From Microbacterium schleiferi (GTDB taxonomy: Bacteria > Actinomycetota > Actinomycetes > Actinomycetales > Microbacteriaceae), in NCBI RefSeq assembly GCF_020781975.1, contig NZ_JAJGNI010000001.1:186001-250000 (forward strand): 64,000 nt of DNA, read 5' to 3'. This document shows, in pieces, positions 37,017 to 46,281 of this stretch. Positions within the stretch are counted from its first letter, which is position 1. Every line of letters starts with the position of its first letter. Under the pieces are notes generated by a model. The model saw only the letters and a list, made by a program, of their open reading frames with translations, was not told the DNA's origin and searched no databases. The position numbers were made by a program, and so were the translations under genes.

Positions 37017-37784
37017 ATGCCGCCCAAGGATGTTGCGGGCACGACCGAGGGGTACGCCGCCGGTGTCAAAGCCGAAGTGGCTATCGCGCGGACCCGTGCC
37101 GATGTCGCGCACCGGCAGGCTGAGCTCGAGCAGCGTGGACTGGTCGCCTGCCCGCGCGGCAATGTCTCGGCACGAATCACCGCTGCCGACCTGTTCGTGA
37201 TCGCTCCTGCAGGGGCCTTCCTCGACAAGATCTCTCCCGAGCGGATGGTCCTGTGCGACCTCGACGGAGTTGCGCTACCCGAAGTCCTCGGTAGCGAGCG
37301 TCTCCCGTCAGCGGATGCCGCCGTGCACTCTCGCATCTACCGCGAGATTCCAACCGCGCTGGCGATCGTCCACACCGATTCGCCCTACGCGCTGGCCTGG
37401 GCAGCGCGCGCCACGACTCTGCCGTGCCTCACCGTAGCTGCCGCCGAAGTCTTCGGCGGGCCCGTGCCGGTCACCGTGACGGATCTTGCGGAACCAGCAG
37501 CACTCGGTGATGCGGTCGCCGGCGCCCTCGGATCCCAGAACTCGGTTGCCCTCGTGCGCGCCGTCGGTGTCTTCGCGGTCGGCGCGGATCTGCGCGAGGC
37601 GATGCGGATCGCGTCGACGCTCGAAGTGGCAGCGCGCCATGCGCTCCTGGTTTCACACTCCGGCCCGCTCGATGACCTGGCGCTCGACGACACCGTCGCC
37701 GCCGCGTTGCACGAGCGCGCTAGCCGCCATGCCACCTCGACCCCGGACGCGACAGCGCCCGGGTCAGGTCTCACCCACAACTGA
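37017..37784 (+). CDS. Class II aldolase/adducin-fold protein lacking two zinc ligands
   Basis: The 255-residue protein has the fold of L-ribulose-5-phosphate 4-epimerase and fuculose-1-phosphate aldolase: GNVSARI (48-54), LPSADAAVHSRIYREIPTA (96-114) and IVHTDSPYALAWA (117-129). In AraD-type enzymes the zinc is held by two His of HTH and one of NHGPFAWG. Here only H119 is kept; the second is D121, and the third position is V183 in VRAVGVFAVG. It may bind another metal, bind a sugar without catalysis, or be regulatory. AAGGAG lies 8 bases before the ATG. It opens the LacI-controlled operon. Confidence 0.8.
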   Translation: MPPKDVAGTTEGYAAGVKAEVAIARTRADVAHRQAELEQRGLVACPRGNVSARITAADLFVIAPAGAFLDKISPERMVLCDLDGVALPEVLGSERLPSADAAVHSRIYREIPTALAIVHTDSPYALAWAARATTLPCLTVAAAEVFGGPVPVTVTDLAEPAALGDAVAGALGSQNSVALVRAVGVFAVGADLREAMRIASTLEVAARHALLVSHSGPLDDLALDDTVAAALHERASRHATSTPDATAPGSGLTHN

Positions 37785-37852
37785 AAACGCACAACTGAAC
37801 ACGCACACCAAGACAACACCAAGACAACGATGTCCTTAGAAAGGAAATCACT

Positions 37853-38983
37853 GTGAAGAGCACGAAGATTCTGCTCGCCGGCGCGGCAACCCTCGCCGCC
37901 GGTGCCCTGCTGCTGTCCGGATGCTCCGGCTCCGGTGGCGGCGGTTCGACTGACGGTGGCGGAGACGGCGGCCTCGTCGGCGTCGCCATGCCCACCAAGA
38001 GCTCAGAGCGCTGGATCCAGGACGGCGACGCCGTCAAGGCCGAGCTCGAGGAGCAGGGATTCACCGTCGACCTGCAGTACGCCGAAGACGACATCCCCAC
38101 CCAGGTCTCGCAGATCGAGAACATGATCACCAAGGGCGCCGAAGCGCTGATCATCGCCTCGATCGATGGCACGACGCTCACGAGCGTTCTGCAGGAGGCA
38201 GCGGATGCCGGCATCCCCGTCATCGCCTACGACCGCCTCATCCGCGACACCGAGAACGTCGACTACTACGCGTCGTTCGACAACTACCAGGTCGGCGTGC
38301 AGCAGGCCACCTCGATCCTCAACGGCCTGGGGCTCACCGAACTGGACGGCACCCCGATCGACGGGGCGCCTGCTGGCCCGTTCAACATCGAGCTGTTCGC
38401 CGGTTCGCTGGATGACAACAACGCGTTCTTCTTCTGGAACGGCGCGATCGACACCCTGCAGCCCTACTTCGATGACGGCACCCTCGTCGTGAAGTCGGGT
38501 CAGACCGAGATCGAGCAGGCAGCAACCCTCCGCTGGGACGGCGAGACCGCGCAGAGCCGCATGGAAGACATCCTGACGGCGTTCTACTCGGATGGATCGA
38601 AGGTCAACGCGGTGCTCTCGCCCTACGACGGCATCTCGCGCGGCATCATCTCGGCTCTCACCGACGCCGGTTACACCGTCGGCGAGGGCTGGCCGATCAT
38701 CTCGGGCCAGGATGCCGAGCTCGACTCGGTCAAGGCCATCAACCGCGGTGAGCAGTACTCGACCATCTTCAAGGACACCCGCCTGCTCGCGCAGGTTGCG
38801 GTCGACATGGCGGTCGCGCTCCTCAACGGCGACACCCCCGAGGTCAACAACACCACGGACTACGACAACGGTGTGAAGGTCGTTCCGTCGTACCTCCTGG
38901 AGTCGGCGATCGTCGTCAAGGACAACATCACCGAAGTCCTCGTGGACAGCGGGTACTGGACCGAAGCCGAGATCAACGGCTAA
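37853..38983 (+). CDS. Multiple-monosaccharide ABC transporter, substrate-binding lipoprotein (ChvE type)
   Basis: The 376-residue lipoprotein has a signal peptide with lipobox LLSGC (C24), a Gly/Ser-rich linker, and a two-lobed periplasmic-binding fold of the ribose/xylose/ChvE type ([67 protein letters not shown]). It captures a monosaccharide outside the membrane for the GguA/GguB-like transporter encoded next. AGAAAGGAA precedes the ATG. A strong hairpin follows the gene, which could keep its transcript more abundant than the downstream part. Confidence 0.92.
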   Translation: MKSTKILLAGAATLAAGALLLSGCSGSGGGGSTDGGGDGGLVGVAMPTKSSERWIQDGDAVKAELEEQGFTVDLQYAEDDIPTQVSQIENMITKGAEALIIASIDGTTLTSVLQEAADAGIPVIAYDRLIRDTENVDYYASFDNYQVGVQQATSILNGLGLTELDGTPIDGAPAGPFNIELFAGSLDDNNAFFFWNGAIDTLQPYFDDGTLVVKSGQTEIEQAATLRWDGETAQSRMEDILTAFYSDGSKVNAVLSPYDGISRGIISALTDAGYTVGEGWPIISGQDAELDSVKAINRGEQYSTIFKDTRLLAQVAVDMAVALLNGDTPEVNNTTDYDNGVKVVPSYLLESAIVVKDNITEVLVDSGYWTEAEING

Positions 38984-38996
38984 GAAGATCGAAGAT

Positions 38997-39029
38997 CGTG
39001 TCGGGCGGTGCGTTGCGCCGCCCGACACG
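38997..39029 (+). terminator. Hairpin between the binding-protein and ATPase genes
   Basis: A 12-base stem (CGTGTCGGGCGG with its complement) closes a 9-base loop. There is no U-tract and the operon continues, so partial termination or 3'-end protection of the binding-protein mRNA is more likely than a full stop. Confidence 0.6.
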
Positions 39030-39055
39030 AGGTCGAATGCTGACAAGGAGTCACG

Positions 39056-40585
39056 ATGGCGGACAACATCCTCGAGATGCGCAGCATCACCAAGACCTTC
39101 CCGGGTGTGAAGGCTCTGTCGGGCGTCACCCTCGAGGTCGAGCGCGGTGAGATCCACGCGATCTGCGGAGAGAACGGCGCCGGCAAGTCGACGCTCATGA
39201 AGGTGCTGTCAGGCGTGTATCCGCACGGCTCGTACGACGGCACCATCGTCTTCGAGGGTGAAGAGGTCGCGTTCCGAAGCCTCAGCGACAGCGAGGCCAA
39301 GGGCATCGTCATCATCCATCAGGAGCTGGCCCTGAGCCCACACCTCTCGATCGCCGAAAACATCTTCCTCAACAACGAGCAGCGGGGCGCGCTCGGTCTC
39401 ATCGACTGGAACAAGACGAATCACGCGGCTGCGCAATTGCTCGAGCGGGTGGGACTGCGCGATAACCCGATGACACCGATCAAGCGCATCGGTGTGGGCA
39501 AGCAGCAACTGGTCGAGATCGCCAAGGCGCTCTCGAAAGAGGTGAAACTGCTCATCCTCGATGAGCCGACAGCGGCTCTCAACGACGAGGACTCCGATCA
39601 CCTACTCGGCCTGATCCTCCAGCTCAAGGAGCAGGGGATCACCTCGATCATCATCAGTCACAAGCTCAACGAGATCAAAAAGATCTCAGACACCGTGACC
39701 GTCATCCGTGATGGAAAGACCATCGAGACGATTTCGAGAGACGATGTCACCGAGGATCGCATCATCAAGGACATGGTCGGCCGGGACCTCGAGCACCGGT
39801 ACCCCGACCACGACCCGCAGATCGGCGAAGAACTGCTCCGCGTCGAGAACTGGACAGCTCACCACCCGCAGGATCCGTCGCGGGTCGTCGTCGACGACGT
39901 CTCGCTGAACGTCCGCGCCGGCGAGATCGTCGGGATCGCTGGCCTCATGGGGGCCGGGCGCACGGAGTTCGCCATGAGCCTGTTCGGGCACAGCTACGGA
40001 AGCAAGATCACCGGCAAAGTGTTCATGCGCGGTCGCGAGATCAAGACCCGCACGGTTGCCGAAGCCATCGAGAACGGGCTGGCCTACGCGACGGAGGACC
40101 GGAAGACCTACGGTCTGAACCTCATCGAAGACATCAAGCGAAACATCTCGATGGCGTCGCTGACCAAGCTCGAGCGCCTGGGGCTGGTCAACGACAACCA
40201 GGAGTATGCGGTAGCCAATGAGTACCGCCGAGACCTGAACATCAAAGCCCCGAACGTGCTCGTGAAGACCGGGAAGCTCTCGGGCGGCAACCAGCAGAAG
40301 GTCGTGCTGTCGAAGTGGATCTACTCCGACCCCGACGTGCTGATTCTCGACGAGCCCACCCGCGGCATCGACGTTGGAGCGAAGTACGAGATCTACACGA
40401 TCATCAACAAGCTCGCCGCCGCAGGCAAAGGCATCATCGTCATCTCGTCCGAACTGCCGGAACTCCTCGGCATCTCCGACCGCGTCTACGCGATCTCGGA
40501 GGGCCGCATCACCGGCGAACTGCCCGTCGAGGAAGCGACACCCGAGTCGGTCCTCAAGCTCATGACCATGGAAAAGGCCCGCTGA
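39056..40585 (+). CDS. Multiple-monosaccharide ABC transporter, duplicated ATPase (GguA/MmsA type)
   Basis: The 509-residue protein contains two ABC ATPase halves. The first has Walker [13 protein letters not shown] (about 41-52), [11 protein letters not shown] and a Q-loop; the second has a degenerate Walker [11 protein letters not shown], as is usual for sugar ATPases, and signature LSGGNQQK with [19 protein letters not shown]. This is the RbsA/XylG/GguA architecture and powers uptake of monosaccharides. Ribosome site AAGGAG precedes the ATG. Confidence 0.95.
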   Translation: MADNILEMRSITKTFPGVKALSGVTLEVERGEIHAICGENGAGKSTLMKVLSGVYPHGSYDGTIVFEGEEVAFRSLSDSEAKGIVIIHQELALSPHLSIAENIFLNNEQRGALGLIDWNKTNHAAAQLLERVGLRDNPMTPIKRIGVGKQQLVEIAKALSKEVKLLILDEPTAALNDEDSDHLLGLILQLKEQGITSIIISHKLNEIKKISDTVTVIRDGKTIETISRDDVTEDRIIKDMVGRDLEHRYPDHDPQIGEELLRVENWTAHHPQDPSRVVVDDVSLNVRAGEIVGIAGLMGAGRTEFAMSLFGHSYGSKITGKVFMRGREIKTRTVAEAIENGLAYATEDRKTYGLNLIEDIKRNISMASLTKLERLGLVNDNQEYAVANEYRRDLNIKAPNVLVKTGKLSGGNQQKVVLSKWIYSDPDVLILDEPTRGIDVGAKYEIYTIINKLAAAGKGIIVISSELPELLGISDRVYAISEGRITGELPVEEATPESVLKLMTMEKAR

Positions 40586-40611
40586 CGGGCCGCGCAGGAG
40601 ATCACACGACC

Positions 40612-41850
40612 ATGTCCAACGACAATCACACGAACGAATCCACCGCTGCGGGTGCGCTCATCGATCCGCCCGACAACAGGTTCACCCGGTGGTTCAGCAA
40701 CATCCTGGCTGACCTCGGCAAGAACGGGATCTTCATCGCCCTCATCGCGGTCGTCGTGTTCTTCACGATCACGACCGACGGCATCCTGCTGCGCCCGCAG
40801 AACATCTCGAACCTGATCGTCCAGAACGGATACATCCTCGTTCTCGCGATCGGCATGGTGATGGTGATCATCGCCGGCCACATCGACCTGTCGGTCGGAT
40901 CGGTGGCGGCCTTCATCGGTGCCCTCTCGGGTGTCTTCGCGGTCCAGTGGGGACTGCCGTGGTGGCTCGCGATTGTGCTGTCGCTCCTGATCGGTGCCGT
41001 CGTGGGGGCCTGGCAGGGATTCTGGGTAGCGTTCGTCGGCATCCCGGCTTTCATCGTGACCCTCGCGGGAATGCTCATCTTCCGCGGACTCGCGCTCGTC
41101 GTCCTTGGCAACGCGAACATCGGATCGTTCCCCGAGGAGTACCGCGCGCTCGGCAACGGGTTCCTCACCGGCGTCTTCGGTGAGGGCACTCCCGACATCT
41201 TCACGCTGCTGGTCGGCGCTGCGGCGATCGTGCTGCTCGTGCTGAACCAGGTGCGCTCGCGCGCTGCGCGGGTCAAGTACGGCCAGGAGGTCGACCCGAT
41301 CGTCTGGTTCATCGTCAAGCTGCTGTTGGTGTCGGCCGCGATCGTGTTCTTCATGTTCTCGCTGGCCTCGTACAAGGGCATCCCGGTGACCCTCATCATC
41401 CTTGCCGTGCTCGTGCTCTTCTATGGAACTGTCATGAACCGGTCGGTCTTCGGGCGCCATGTCTATGCGATCGGCGGCAACCGCCACGCCGCTGAGCTGT
41501 CGGGCATCAAGACCCGCCGCGTCGACTTCCTACTGTTCGTCAACATGGGCTTCCTCGCAGCGCTCGCGGGACTCATCTTCACCGCGCGTCTGAACCTCGC
41601 AGGGCCCAAGGCCGGTGACGGATTCGAACTCGAGGCGATTTCGGCCGCGTTCATCGGTGGTGCGGCGGTCCAGGGCGGTGTGGGAACGATCGGCGGCGCC
41701 ATCATCGGTGGTCTCATCATCGGTGTGCTCAACAACGGCATGTCGATCATGGGCATCGGGATCGAGTGGCAGCAGGCGGTGAAGGGTCTCGTGCTGCTCC
41801 TTGCCGTAGCCTTCGACGTCTACAACAAGCGGCGCTCCGGAAACAGCTGA
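40612..41850 (+). CDS. Multiple-monosaccharide ABC transporter, permease (GguB/MmsB type)
   Basis: The 412-residue permease has about ten membrane helices. The family signature near the first half is ILVLAIGMVMVIIAGHIDLS with GSVAAFIGALSG, and near the end LNLAGPKAGDGFELEAISAA with GTIGGAIIGGLIIGVLNNGM. The extra helices and loop between residues 190 and 270 separate the GguB/XylH type from shorter RbsC permeases. ATG 40612 follows AGGAG; the reading frame is open further upstream but there overlaps the ATPase gene. It ends the sugar operon. Confidence 0.93.
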   Translation: MSNDNHTNESTAAGALIDPPDNRFTRWFSNILADLGKNGIFIALIAVVVFFTITTDGILLRPQNISNLIVQNGYILVLAIGMVMVIIAGHIDLSVGSVAAFIGALSGVFAVQWGLPWWLAIVLSLLIGAVVGAWQGFWVAFVGIPAFIVTLAGMLIFRGLALVVLGNANIGSFPEEYRALGNGFLTGVFGEGTPDIFTLLVGAAAIVLLVLNQVRSRAARVKYGQEVDPIVWFIVKLLLVSAAIVFFMFSLASYKGIPVTLIILAVLVLFYGTVMNRSVFGRHVYAIGGNRHAAELSGIKTRRVDFLLFVNMGFLAALAGLIFTARLNLAGPKAGDGFELEAISAAFIGGAAVQGGVGTIGGAIIGGLIIGVLNNGMSIMGIGIEWQQAVKGLVLLLAVAFDVYNKRRSGNS

Positions 41851-41867
41851 GTCAGTTGGAGTGGGCG

Positions 41868-41905
41868 CGGCCCCAGCCTGAGGCCTCCGGCCTAGGCTGG
41901 GGCCG
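41868..41905 (+). terminator. Long hairpin ending the sugar operon, interleaved with the rsmI promoter
   Basis: Outer arms CGGCCCCAGCCT (41868-41879) and AGGCTGGGGCCG (41894-41905) and inner arms AGGCC/GGCCT give about 17 base pairs with one bulge and a 3-base loop. No U-tract follows. The right arm contains the TAGGCT -10 of rsmI and the last base of the stem is the G of its GTG start. Confidence 0.65.
41893..41898 (+). promoter_or_regulatory. Putative -10 of a leaderless rsmI transcript
   Basis: TAGGCT lies 6 bases before GTG 41905, inside the right arm of the hairpin. Confidence 0.5.
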
Positions 41906-42714
41906 TGATCATCCTCGCCGCCACGCCCATCGGCAACCTCGGCGACGCGTCCCAGCGCCTCATCGACGCGTTGGAAAATGCGCAGGTGGTCGCCTCTGAA
42001 GACACCCGGACGACGCAGCGGCTCCTCGCCGCGCTCGGCATCCAGAACCGGCCCCGCCTGATCGCCCTGCACGATCACAACGAGAAAGCCCGCGCTGCCG
42101 AGCTCGTCGAGCTCGCGCGAGAGACCGACGTGCTCCTGCTGTCGGATGCCGGGATGCCGACCATCAGCGACCCGGGATTCGGGGTGGTAGCTACGGCAGC
42201 CGGCGCCGGGGTCGCGGTGAGTGTCCTCCCGGGCCCGAGCGCCGTCCTCGCAGCTCTGGCCGTCTCGGGTCTCCCGACCGACCGATTCACGTTCGAGGGC
42301 TTCGTGCCGCGGAAGGCGGGGGAGCGGCGCAGCGCACTGTCGGCTCTCGGTGCCGAGCGGCGCACGATGGTGTTCTTCGAGTCCCCGTCGCGGCTCGCGA
42401 CCACCCTCGCCGACATGGCTGCGGCCTTCGGCGCCGACCGCCCAGCCGTCGTGTGCCGCGAACTCACGAAGCTCCACGAAGAGGTACGCCGCGGCCCGCT
42501 CTCGGATCTCGCCGCCTGGGCAGACGACGGCGTCAGGGGTGAGATCGTCATCGTCGTCGGTGGCGCCGCCGGCCCCGCCATGTCGTTCGAGGACGCAGTT
42601 GCCTACGTTTCGGATCTGCTCGCGCAGGGAAAGCGCCTGAAGGATGCCTGCGCCGAGGTCGCCGCAGCATCCGGTCACTCGTCGCGCGAGCTGTACAACG
42701 CGTCGCTGTCATAG
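41905..42714 (+). CDS. rsmI: 16S rRNA (cytidine-1402-2'-O)-methyltransferase RsmI
   Basis: The 269-residue enzyme methylates the ribose of C1402 in 16S rRNA at the decoding site. It has the tetrapyrrole-methylase fold with MIILAATPIGNLGDAS at the start, VVASEDTRTTQRLL, LLLSDAGMPTISDPG and PGPSAVLAALAVSGLP, all typical of RsmI. The GTG start gives the standard N-terminus exactly. There is no ribosome site; the start is at the base of a hairpin and 6 bases after a -10 hexamer. Confidence 0.95.
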   Translation: MIILAATPIGNLGDASQRLIDALENAQVVASEDTRTTQRLLAALGIQNRPRLIALHDHNEKARAAELVELARETDVLLLSDAGMPTISDPGFGVVATAAGAGVAVSVLPGPSAVLAALAVSGLPTDRFTFEGFVPRKAGERRSALSALGAERRTMVFFESPSRLATTLADMAAAFGADRPAVVCRELTKLHEEVRRGPLSDLAAWADDGVRGEIVIVVGGAAGPAMSFEDAVAYVSDLLAQGKRLKDACAEVAAASGHSSRELYNASLS

Positions 42715-42740
42715 ACCCGCGGGGCGGCGCCGGCCCGAAC

Positions 42741-42746
42741 TAGACT
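42741..42746 (+). promoter_or_regulatory. Putative -10 of a leaderless metG transcript
   Basis: TAGACT lies 6 bases before GTG 42753, with no ribosome binding site. Confidence 0.5.
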
Positions 42747-42752
42747 TCTCGG

Positions 42753-44330
42753 GTGAGTTCCGGCAGTTCCTTCTACATCACGACGCCGATCTACTACCCG
42801 AGCGATGTTCCGCACATCGGCCACGGGTACACGACGGTCGCCGTCGACACGCTCGCGCGTTGGCACCGGCAGTCCGGCGACGACACCTGGATGCTGACCG
42901 GAACCGACGAGCACGGCCAGAAGATGCTGCGGGCTGCCGCCGCGAACGGCGCGACGCCGCAGGAGTGGGTCGATCGCCTCGTCGGTGAATCCTGGTTCCC
43001 GCTGCTTCGCACCCTGGATGTCGCCAACGACGACTTCATCCGCACGACGCAGGCTCGCCACGAAGAGCGCGTGACGCAGTTCGTCCAGGCGATCTATGAC
43101 AACGGCTACATCTACGCGGGCGAGTTCGAGGCGCTGTACTGCGTCGGGTGCGAGGAGTTCAAGACCGAGGCCGAGATCATGGACGGCACGGGGGCGTTCG
43201 AGGGCCTCAAGGTCTGTGCGATCCATTCGAAGCCGCTGGAGCTGCTGCAGGAGAAGAACTATTTCTTCAAGCTCAGCGAGTTCCAAGACCGCCTGCTCGA
43301 CCTTTACAAGAGTGTGCCCGACTTCGTGCGGCCCGAGTCTGCGCGCAACGAGGTGGCATCCTTCGTCCGCAGCGGTCTAAAGGACCTGTCGATCTCGCGA
43401 TCGACCTTCGACTGGGGCATCAAGGTGCCCTGGGATCCCTCGCACGTCATCTATGTGTGGGTCGACGCGCTCCTGAACTACGCCACGGCTGTCGGCTACG
43501 GGTCCGACCCCGAGCAGTTCGCACGGCGCTGGCCGGCCTATCACGTGGTCGGGAAGGACATCCTGCGCTTCCACGCCGTCATCTGGCCCGCGATGCTCAT
43601 GGCTGCCGGCGTCGAGGTGCCCCGCGGTGTTTTCGCGCACGGCTGGCTGCTCGTGGGCGGCGAGAAGATGTCGAAGTCCAAGCTCACGGGTATCGCGCCG
43701 ACCGAGATCACCGACGTCTTCGGCTCCGACGCTTACCGCTTCTACTTCCTCTCGGCCATCGCGTTCGGTCAGGACGGGTCGTTCTCCTGGGAGGACCTGT
43801 CTGCCCGATACCAGGCAGAGCTCGCGAACGGATTCGGGAACCTCGCCTCGCGCACGGTGGCGATGATCGGGCGGTACTTCGAGGGAATCGTGCCGCCGCC
43901 CGCGCAGTACACCGACGCCGACCTCGCGATCCAGCGGGTTGTCGCGGAGGCTGCGGCGAACGCGGATGCCGCGATCGAGCGCTTCCGGATCGACGAGGCG
44001 ATCGCCGCGATCTGGACGATCGTCGACGAACTCAACGGCTACATCACCGAGAACGAGCCGTGGACTCTCGCCAAGGATGACGCGAAGCGCGCCCGACTCG
44101 AGACCGTGCTGTACACCGCCGCCGAGGGTCTGCGCGCGCTTGCTCAGTTGCTCTCGCCGGTGATGCCTATCTCGACCGAGAAGCTCTGGATCGCCCTCGG
44201 CGCTGCTGAGACCATCGGCCGGCTGCAGGATCAGCCCCTTCGCGAGGCGGGGAGCTGGGGTCAGCTGAAGCCGGGCACCTCGGTCAATGGCTTGGCGCCG
44301 CTGTTCCCCCGGGTCGAGCAGCCCGCGTGA
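42753..44330 (+). CDS. metG: Methionyl-tRNA synthetase
   Basis: The 525-residue class I synthetase charges tRNA-Met. It starts FYITTPIYYPSDVPHIGHGYT, with the HIGH motif, and has the KMSKS loop in GGEKMSKSKLTG. A Cys pair (CVGCEEF) marks the zinc knuckle, and the anticodon-binding helical domain occupies the C-terminal third. It lacks the C-terminal tRNA-binding appendix of the longer E. coli type, which is usual in actinobacteria. The stop overlaps the tatD start by 4 bases. Confidence 0.96.
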   Translation: MSSGSSFYITTPIYYPSDVPHIGHGYTTVAVDTLARWHRQSGDDTWMLTGTDEHGQKMLRAAAANGATPQEWVDRLVGESWFPLLRTLDVANDDFIRTTQARHEERVTQFVQAIYDNGYIYAGEFEALYCVGCEEFKTEAEIMDGTGAFEGLKVCAIHSKPLELLQEKNYFFKLSEFQDRLLDLYKSVPDFVRPESARNEVASFVRSGLKDLSISRSTFDWGIKVPWDPSHVIYVWVDALLNYATAVGYGSDPEQFARRWPAYHVVGKDILRFHAVIWPAMLMAAGVEVPRGVFAHGWLLVGGEKMSKSKLTGIAPTEITDVFGSDAYRFYFLSAIAFGQDGSFSWEDLSARYQAELANGFGNLASRTVAMIGRYFEGIVPPPAQYTDADLAIQRVVAEAAANADAAIERFRIDEAIAAIWTIVDELNGYITENEPWTLAKDDAKRARLETVLYTAAEGLRALAQLLSPVMPISTEKLWIALGAAETIGRLQDQPLREAGSWGQLKPGTSVNGLAPLFPRVEQPA

Positions 44331-45208
44331 GCGACCCGAGCGCCTACGTGCGGGAGAGGTCGGCATCGGGCCGGCGTGACCTCACCTACCCCCCGCTGCC
44401 TGAGCCGCTCCCGGTGCCGGCGTACGACAACCACTGCCATCTCGAGATCGTGGACGGCGACGACCCGCTGAGCCTGTCGGAGCAACTCGCCCGCGCGGCC
44501 TCGGCGGGGATCGCGGGTGTGGTGCAGGCATCCGGTGACGTGGAGTCGTCGCGGTGGGCGGTGTGGGCCGCTGAGCACCATCCGCAGGTTCTCGCAGCGG
44601 TGGCGATCCACCCGAACGAGGCACCGACCTACGAGGCGGCGGGAGGCCTCGATGAGGCGATCGCGGCGATCGATGAGCTTGCCGCCCACCCTCGGGTGCG
44701 GGCGATCGGCGAGACGGGGCTTGACTTCTTCCGCACGGATGCCGAGGGTCAGCCGGCTCAGTACCGGTCTTTCGAGGCGCACATCGCTCTGGCCAAAAAG
44801 CACGGCATCGCAATGCAGATCCACGACCGGGACGCGCACGACGAGGTTCTGCGCCTGCTCGAGAGCGTTGGCGCGCCCGAGAAGACCGTCTTCCACTGCT
44901 TCTCGGGGGATGCCGAGATGGCGCGGATCGCCGCCGACCGCGGCTACTACCTCTCTTTCGCGGGCAACATCACGTTCAAGAACGCGCAGAATCTGCGCGA
45001 TGCGCTCGCCGTGACCCCGGTGGAGCGCATCCTGGTCGAAACCGACGCGCCCTTTCTCACTCCGGTACCCCACCGGGGGCGCCCCAACGCGCCGTATCTC
45101 GTGCCGATCACCCTGCGCTTTATGGCAGCAGAGCTGGGCGCTTCCGTCGACGAGCTCGCCGCTCAGGTGGCCGCGAACACGCTCGAGGTTTACGGTACGT
45201 TCGCCTGA
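44327..45208 (+). CDS. tatD: TatD family metal-dependent deoxyribonuclease
   Basis: The 293-residue TIM-barrel hydrolase has the metal site NHCHLE near residue 32, GETGLDFFR, MQIHDRDAHDE, HCFSGDAEMA and ETDAPFLTPVPHRGRPN. TatD proteins are 3'-5' DNases linked to DNA repair and DNA fragmentation. Its start overlaps the metG stop (GTGA). In mycobacteria rpfB, ksgA and ispE follow; here an orphan LacI gene converges on it with a 19-base overlap of coding sequence and the haem genes intervene before rsmA. Confidence 0.94.
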   Translation: MSDPSAYVRERSASGRRDLTYPPLPEPLPVPAYDNHCHLEIVDGDDPLSLSEQLARAASAGIAGVVQASGDVESSRWAVWAAEHHPQVLAAVAIHPNEAPTYEAAGGLDEAIAAIDELAAHPRVRAIGETGLDFFRTDAEGQPAQYRSFEAHIALAKKHGIAMQIHDRDAHDEVLRLLESVGAPEKTVFHCFSGDAEMARIAADRGYYLSFAGNITFKNAQNLRDALAVTPVERILVETDAPFLTPVPHRGRPNAPYLVPITLRFMAAELGASVDELAAQVAANTLEVYGTFA

Positions 45209-46275
45209 ACGGAAGCGCGCGGGACCCCGTCGTCCCGGCGGATGCGGCTCGGGGTCGCGCGGGTCGTTGATCCACCTTCCAACTCCCACGGCAGCACGAC
45301 CGGCGAGCTCGGGGTGCTCGCCGTCTCCAGCGCGTTCACGAGTTCGGGAAAGAGCAGCGCGGGAGCGAGCTCAGGGTGGACGCACACGTGCGTCACGCTC
45401 AGGCGGCGGTTGAGTGCGCAGTCGTGAAGACAGAGCGCGACAAGCTGCAGATCCCGCGGCAAGACGACATCGAGCGCGGTGAGGTCGAGGAACAGGCGTG
45501 GCCCCTCCTGCGCGAACGAGAACAGCCCGTCGACACCGTGCAGCAGGAGTTCACGGATGCTCCCCGCAAGCTCCAGGCTCGCGGCATCCACCCGGGCGAC
45601 GATCGGGGCCTGGCCGCGGCTGGCACACCACTGCTGGTAGACGCTTTCGCCGATCTCGAGACGGGGAAGCCCCGGTTCGCCGGTGAGAAGCCCGATGTTC
45701 GTGGCGCCACTGGCAGCGAGCAGGTCAAGGGCCGCGGTCGCGGCATCCTCGTATCCGGTGCGGATCCACATCCCTGCGTCCGGCGGAAGGGGAAGGTCAT
45801 TGGTGATGACGGGAATGCTCTGCGCTGCAGCGATCGCCAGCAGCGGGTCGCTCTCGCGGGCGTCGGGCGCGTACACAGCGTCAACCCGGGCGCTGCGTAG
45901 CAGGTCGGGCTTCGAGGATGGGATGACCGTGACCGTGAAGTGGTGCGCGGCTGCGGCGTCAACGAGGGCACTGAGCTGTCGCATGGCGTACTGCGCCTGA
46001 GTGGCCTCGCGAACCGGGTCAAGCGGCGGTGACGCGACGTACCCGATCGAGAGCGTTCGCCCGCGCCGGAGCGCTGCGGCGTAGCGATCGGGGGAGTATC
46101 CGAGCTCGGTCGCGGCATCGAGTATCCGCTGTCTGGTGTCGGCGCTGAGCGCGCCCCGGCCATTGAGTGCCTGACTGACCGCGGCGGTGGACACGCCAGC
46201 TCTCGCCGCGACATCCTTCACCGTGACCCGCGCGCGCGGCAACGGGATCGGTGTCTGGTCGGGCTGCTGGGTCAT
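45190..46275 (-). CDS. LacI family transcriptional regulator (orphan)
   Basis: The 361-residue protein has a LacI helix-turn-helix (TVKDVAARAGVSTAAVSQAL), the hinge YSPDRYAAALRRG and a sensor domain of the usual length. There is no adjacent sugar operon, so the target is unknown; the nearest candidate is the sugar porter 10 kb away. The ATG at 46275 is preferred; a GTG at 46281 directly after the hemA stop is the alternative. The 3' end overlaps tatD on the opposite strand. Confidence 0.85.
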   Translation of the reverse strand: MTQQPDQTPIPLPRARVTVKDVAARAGVSTAAVSQALNGRGALSADTRQRILDAATELGYSPDRYAAALRRGRTLSIGYVASPPLDPVREATQAQYAMRQLSALVDAAAAHHFTVTVIPSSKPDLLRSARVDAVYAPDARESDPLLAIAAAQSIPVITNDLPLPPDAGMWIRTGYEDAATAALDLLAASGATNIGLLTGEPGLPRLEIGESVYQQWCASRGQAPIVARVDAASLELAGSIRELLLHGVDGLFSFAQEGPRLFLDLTALDVVLPRDLQLVALCLHDCALNRRLSVTHVCVHPELAPALLFPELVNALETASTPSSPVVLPWELEGGSTTRATPSRIRRDDGVPRASVQANVP

Positions 46276-46281
46276 GCTCAC

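Noticed and set aside
45190..46275. LacI gene as regulator of the haem cluster
   Set aside because: It sits beside hemA by position only; LacI proteins sense sugars and no matching palindrome is seen in the hemA/hemE gap.
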